Shown: in pieces, positions 61,259 to 64,000 of the stretch | How positions within the stretch are numbered: the first letter of the stretch is position 1 | How the letters are laid out: each line of letters begins with the position of its first letter | NCBI RefSeq assembly: GCF_049608145.1 | Contig: NZ_JBMYXF010000001.1 | Coordinates: 62,001-126,000 of the forward strand | Direction of reading: 5' to 3' | Length of the DNA: 64,000 nucleotides | Source: Halocynthiibacter sp049608145 | GTDB taxonomy: Bacteria > Pseudomonadota > Alphaproteobacteria > Rhodobacterales > Rhodobacteraceae | Program-made: the position numbers and the translations under genes | Notes under the pieces: model-generated | What the model saw: the letters and a program-made list of their open reading frames with translations, nothing else | The model's database searches: none | Told to the model about the DNA's origin: nothing

Positions 61259-61354
61259 CGAGAGGTTGGCGCGGGCAGACGCCTCGCCAACCCGGTCAGA
61301 TCCGGAAGGAAGCAGCCGTAACGAGTCCCGTTTGGGTCGTTGTCCAGCCTCTCA
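61259..61354 (+). ncRNA. ffs: Signal recognition particle RNA (4.5S type)
   Basis: A small bacterial SRP RNA of about 96 nt. The conserved apical part GGTCAGATCCGGAAGGAAGC (61294-61313) with the GGAA tetraloop and the asymmetric AGC/AAC loop is present. The ends GAGAGGTTGG (61260-61269) and CCAGCCTCTC (61344-61353) pair to close the rod. It binds Ffh to target membrane proteins. It lies in the truA-rsgA gap. Confidence 0.93.
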
Positions 61355-61520
61355 CCTGATTTTCACCCGCACAGGAGGGCATCTGATGATTGTAATGTGT
61401 ATGCTCCCGGCAGGGTGTGTCTGAAGCTTTCAGCACCGAACAACTGCCGGCAAATCTGCCGCCTGCGCCCGCTTTCTGCGGTGCAAGTTGCGGCGTATTT
61501 TACTTTGAACAGGCAGAACA

Positions 61521-62585
61521 ATGTCTTTGAAACTGAATGAACTGACCAGCCTTGGCTGGACCTCTTTCTTTGCTGAACAACTTGATGAAAATGATGCGAA
61601 TCTGATCCCCGCGCGGATCTCTGAGGTTCGCCGCGATGTGGTGATGGCCCTTTCTGCGGATGGTGTGGTTGATTTGATCACTCCGCCGGATATGTCCGTG
61701 TCGGAACTTGCCGTGGGCGACTGGGTGCTTGCACGATCTGAAAACCGTGTCGAACGGGTGCTTGAACGACGCACTCGGATCAATCGGCGGGCTGCGGGCC
61801 ACGATGCGCGGTCTCAGTTGATTGCCGCGAATGTGGATGTGCTTTTTGTTACGACATCCTGCAACGCAGATTTCAACGCGGCCCGTCTGGAACGTTATCT
61901 GGTTATGGCCGCAAGTGCGGGTTGTGTGCCGGTGCTGGTGTTGACCAAAGCTGATCTGGAGGAAGCTGCACCCTATATTGAGCAGGCACAGGAGTTGCAG
62001 CTTGGTCTTGCGGTGGTTGCCCTGAATGCGAAAAATCCTGATGCCGTTGCGCAATTGATGGAACATTGGCAGGCTGGGGAAACTGCTGCTCTGCTGGGAT
62101 CATCCGGTGTTGGTAAATCGACCCTGACCAATGCGCTGACAGGTGTTGTGGATGGTGCTCCGTTGACCGCTGCGATCCGTGAAGATGATGCAAAGGGGCG
62201 ACACACGACCACCACCCGCAATCTCTACCCCGCTCTCAACGGTCGTTGGGTCATCGATACGCCGGGTATGCGAGAGTTGCAGTTGCTTGACGCGCAAGAT
62301 GGGATTGGCGCGGTGTTTGCGGATCTGGAAGAGCTTTCGGCTCAGTGCAAGTTTCGCAATTGTGCCCATGGCGGAGAACCTGGCTGCGCGATTGGTGCGG
62401 CAATCAAGATAGGTGATCTGTCAGAAGATCGCCTGACACGTTGGCAAAAGCTGACCCAGGAAGATGCGCTGAACACGGAAACGGTGCATGAGGCCCGGTC
62501 ACGCGGCAAAGCCACGACACGATACCAGCGGCGCACCCAGGAAGAAGCTGCGTCGCGTAAAGGCAAACATAAAAAACGTCGCTGA
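61521..62585 (+). CDS. rsgA: Ribosome small-subunit-dependent GTPase A
   Basis: A 354-residue circularly permuted GTPase. Order: OB fold, G4 'LTKADLEEA', G1 'LGSSGVGKSTLTNAL', switch 'GRHTTTTRN', G3 'VIDTPGMREL', then the Zn-binding 'CKFRNCAHGGEPGCAI' and a basic tail. It checks 30S maturation. Convergent with the ankyrin gene. Confidence 0.94.
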   Translation: MSLKLNELTSLGWTSFFAEQLDENDANLIPARISEVRRDVVMALSADGVVDLITPPDMSVSELAVGDWVLARSENRVERVLERRTRINRRAAGHDARSQLIAANVDVLFVTTSCNADFNAARLERYLVMAASAGCVPVLVLTKADLEEAAPYIEQAQELQLGLAVVALNAKNPDAVAQLMEHWQAGETAALLGSSGVGKSTLTNALTGVVDGAPLTAAIREDDAKGRHTTTTRNLYPALNGRWVIDTPGMRELQLLDAQDGIGAVFADLEELSAQCKFRNCAHGGEPGCAIGAAIKIGDLSEDRLTRWQKLTQEDALNTETVHEARSRGKATTRYQRRTQEEAASRKGKHKKRR

Positions 62586-62647
62586 CATTTCAGTATGCGG
62601 GCGGTCCGGCGCGCCCCACGGCGATGGCGAAGCCAGCGCAATCCCTC

Positions 62648-64000
62648 TTATGTAGCGCCCTCGACCAATTGCTCCGGATACTCGTCCCCGTAAGCGCGCA
62701 AAAACTCTGACAGCTCTGGCACACCACATAGATCTGCGGCCCGTTTGGGCAGGGGCACACCCGCCTGTAACAGCAGGTCCAGACAGCGCAGATGATCGCG
62801 TTTATCGCGGTTCGGGCTATTCTCTGCCCCGTGCATACAAGTGCCCAGATAACTGCCACCATAGGCGTTCACATGATTCAGGTTCACACCCAGCGACAGG
62901 AAATACTCCAGCACATCCGCCTGCCCTTCCCAGGCCGCGATCATTGCTGGTGTCAGCCCCATGCCATCGGGCATATCAGGGTCTAACCCAGAGGAAATCA
63001 ACGATTTCAGCCAAAGAACAGTTACACGATCCAGTGGGATGAGCTCATGCAGGAGATGTTTATAAATCTCAGGGACCTCAGACAGGATTTTCCCTGAATT
63101 AGACTCTGTTATAGCATCTGCCAGAGCCTGTTTCAACGGACTCAGCGCGACCTTTGTCCCGGCCCTTGCAAAGACCTCAGCCACCGCATCATTTCCGTAA
63201 ACCCGCGCCATGGCATAGGCCGTGACGCCCTGCCACAAGCGCGTCAGATCGGCCCCGGCTTCGACTAGGATTTGCGCCATTTCCCCGTCGCAATCGCGGC
63301 GTGCAATTTGATGCAGGGCTGGGATCACCCAGGGCGTTTCTCCGCCGACCTCATCTGCATTAAACTCATCCGGGTCGGCGCCATGTGCCAGCAACAGACG
63401 CACCGCTGTATGATCATTGAAATCCATCGCCCGCAGCAGCGCATTTGTGCCTTTGGGATTTGCCCCATGTTCCAGAAGCAGCTGCAACATCGCCCCGCGT
63501 CCCGGTTCTGTGCAGTGATAAAGCGACTCGCCGTCATCCGGGTCTGCGCCGGCCTCAAGCAGCCAGCGGGTCAGGGGTAGATTGCCCACATGCCCCGACG
63601 CCCCGTACAACACCGACAGGCGGTGATCCGTGCCGGGCTGGGCGATACTGTCGTTCACATCTGCACCATGGGCCTTCAGCAGCGCAGCGATTTTCAGCAT
63701 CTCCGCTTCGCGTTCTGGCCAGATCTGCAGGGTCGGGGAAAAACAGAGATGCGCCATGGGCGAGCGCGGCCCGGCGTGTTTTGTCGCAAGCGCAGGATCA
63801 CGCTTTAGGGCATGTTCGACGGCCGCCAGATCATAAAGCGCCACCTGCAAGCCGAACTGCCCGCGCGCGAGATCTGGACTGTCCCACATGAGATGCTTCA
63901 CCACATGCACTTGCCCATTGGCCAGGGCCAGCTTCAGACGTTGCACTTTGGCTGCACGATCCATACCCTGCGTTTCGACAGCCAGCTTCAGCGCGGGCCA
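62648..64000 (-). CDS. Ankyrin-repeat protein, 5' end beyond the window
   Basis: At least 450 residues of ankyrin repeats ('HGADVNDSIAQPGTDHRLSV', 'LLEAGADPDDGESLYH', 'LEHGANPKGTNALLRAMDFN', 'LSLGVNLNHVNAYGGSYLG'), no signal peptide visible. An ATG at 63964 exists, but the frame continues without a stop to the window edge and shows no good ribosome site at that ATG, so the true start is probably outside. Ankyrin proteins bind other proteins; the partner is unknown. Confidence 0.75.
   Translation of the reverse strand, partial: WPALKLAVETQGMDRAAKVQRLKLALANGQVHVVKHLMWDSPDLARGQFGLQVALYDLAAVEHALKRDPALATKHAGPRSPMAHLCFSPTLQIWPEREAEMLKIAALLKAHGADVNDSIAQPGTDHRLSVLYGASGHVGNLPLTRWLLEAGADPDDGESLYHCTEPGRGAMLQLLLEHGANPKGTNALLRAMDFNDHTAVRLLLAHGADPDEFNADEVGGETPWVIPALHQIARRDCDGEMAQILVEAGADLTRLWQGVTAYAMARVYGNDAVAEVFARAGTKVALSPLKQALADAITESNSGKILSEVPEIYKHLLHELIPLDRVTVLWLKSLISSGLDPDMPDGMGLTPAMIAAWEGQADVLEYFLSLGVNLNHVNAYGGSYLGTCMHGAENSPNRDKRDHLRCLDLLLQAGVPLPKRAADLCGVPELSEFLRAYGDEYPEQLVEGAT

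Noticed and set aside
1..64000. CRISPR arrays, tRNA genes, insertion sequences, prophage
   Set aside because: No regularly spaced repeats, no tRNA-like cloverleaf ends and no transposase or phage structural gene were seen by eye in the gaps.

Overview
The window looks like chromosomal DNA of a marine alphaproteobacterium of the Rhodobacterales (Roseobacter group), with moderately high GC. The evidence is gene content: two Hint-domain (Hedgehog/intein-like) proteins and an RTX protein typical of that group, phaA-phaB for polyhydroxybutyrate, an ethylmalonyl-CoA-pathway malyl-CoA lyase, COQ9, a DUF4175 (TIGR02302) giant, a YcjX/YcjF pair and a small alphaproteobacterial-type SRP RNA. No phage, transposase, CRISPR array or tRNA gene was seen.

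Layout. 1-6.3 kb: a tightly overlapping minus-strand operon ftsE-ftsX-plsC-PPOX flavoprotein, a divergent zinc-ribbon membrane protein, and the DUF4175 protein. 6.3-9.7 kb: argH, a tiny lipoprotein and lysA, with a DUF6966-like gene between lipoprotein and lysA. 9.7-15.1 kb: periplasmic TlpA-like thioredoxin, a secreted cysteine-rich Sel1-repeat protein, sterol desaturase family hydroxylase, FAD oxidoreductase, tag glycosylase. 15-25 kb: EAL phosphodiesterase, phaA, phaB, small RNA/lipid genes (methyltransferase, DUF2007, polyprenyl synthase, ispE), a TPR protein, accA. 25-34.5 kb: AraC/GyrI regulator with DUF1801 protein, malyl-CoA lyase, MFS transporter, a low-GC DUF4328 membrane protein, then the dgcN-dgcA-D-amino-acid aminotransferase cluster and a 2OG-Fe(II) oxygenase. 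34.5-49 kb: CoA transferase, N-formylglutamate hydrolase, pyruvate kinase, rpmI-rplT, Hint protein 1, nnrS, pheS-(DUF2513)-ASCH-pheT, YtoQ, Hint protein 2, GST, mscL. 49-64 kb: msrQ, ald with divergent Lrp/AsnC regulator, peroxiredoxin, EamA permease, RTX protein, rpsU, COQ9, quinone oxidoreductase, truncated haemoglobin, the ycjX-GNAT-ycjF operon, truA, SRP RNA, rsgA, and an ankyrin-repeat gene that runs off the window.

Much of the window is housekeeping. The most distinctive parts are: (i) the D-amino-acid salvage cluster dgcN-dgcA-DAAT, which can turn D-amino acids into L-glutamate through D-glutamate and N-acetyl-glutamate; (ii) small, rarely characterised genes inserted into conserved operons (DUF6966 beside lysA, DUF2513 between pheS and pheT, a GNAT between ycjX and ycjF); (iii) a cysteine-rich Sel1 protein with ten Cys pairs next to a thiol-disulfide oxidoreductase; and (iv) two Hint proteins with unrelated N-terminal modules about 6 kb apart. 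Product names rest on reading the translated sequences; no database search was run.
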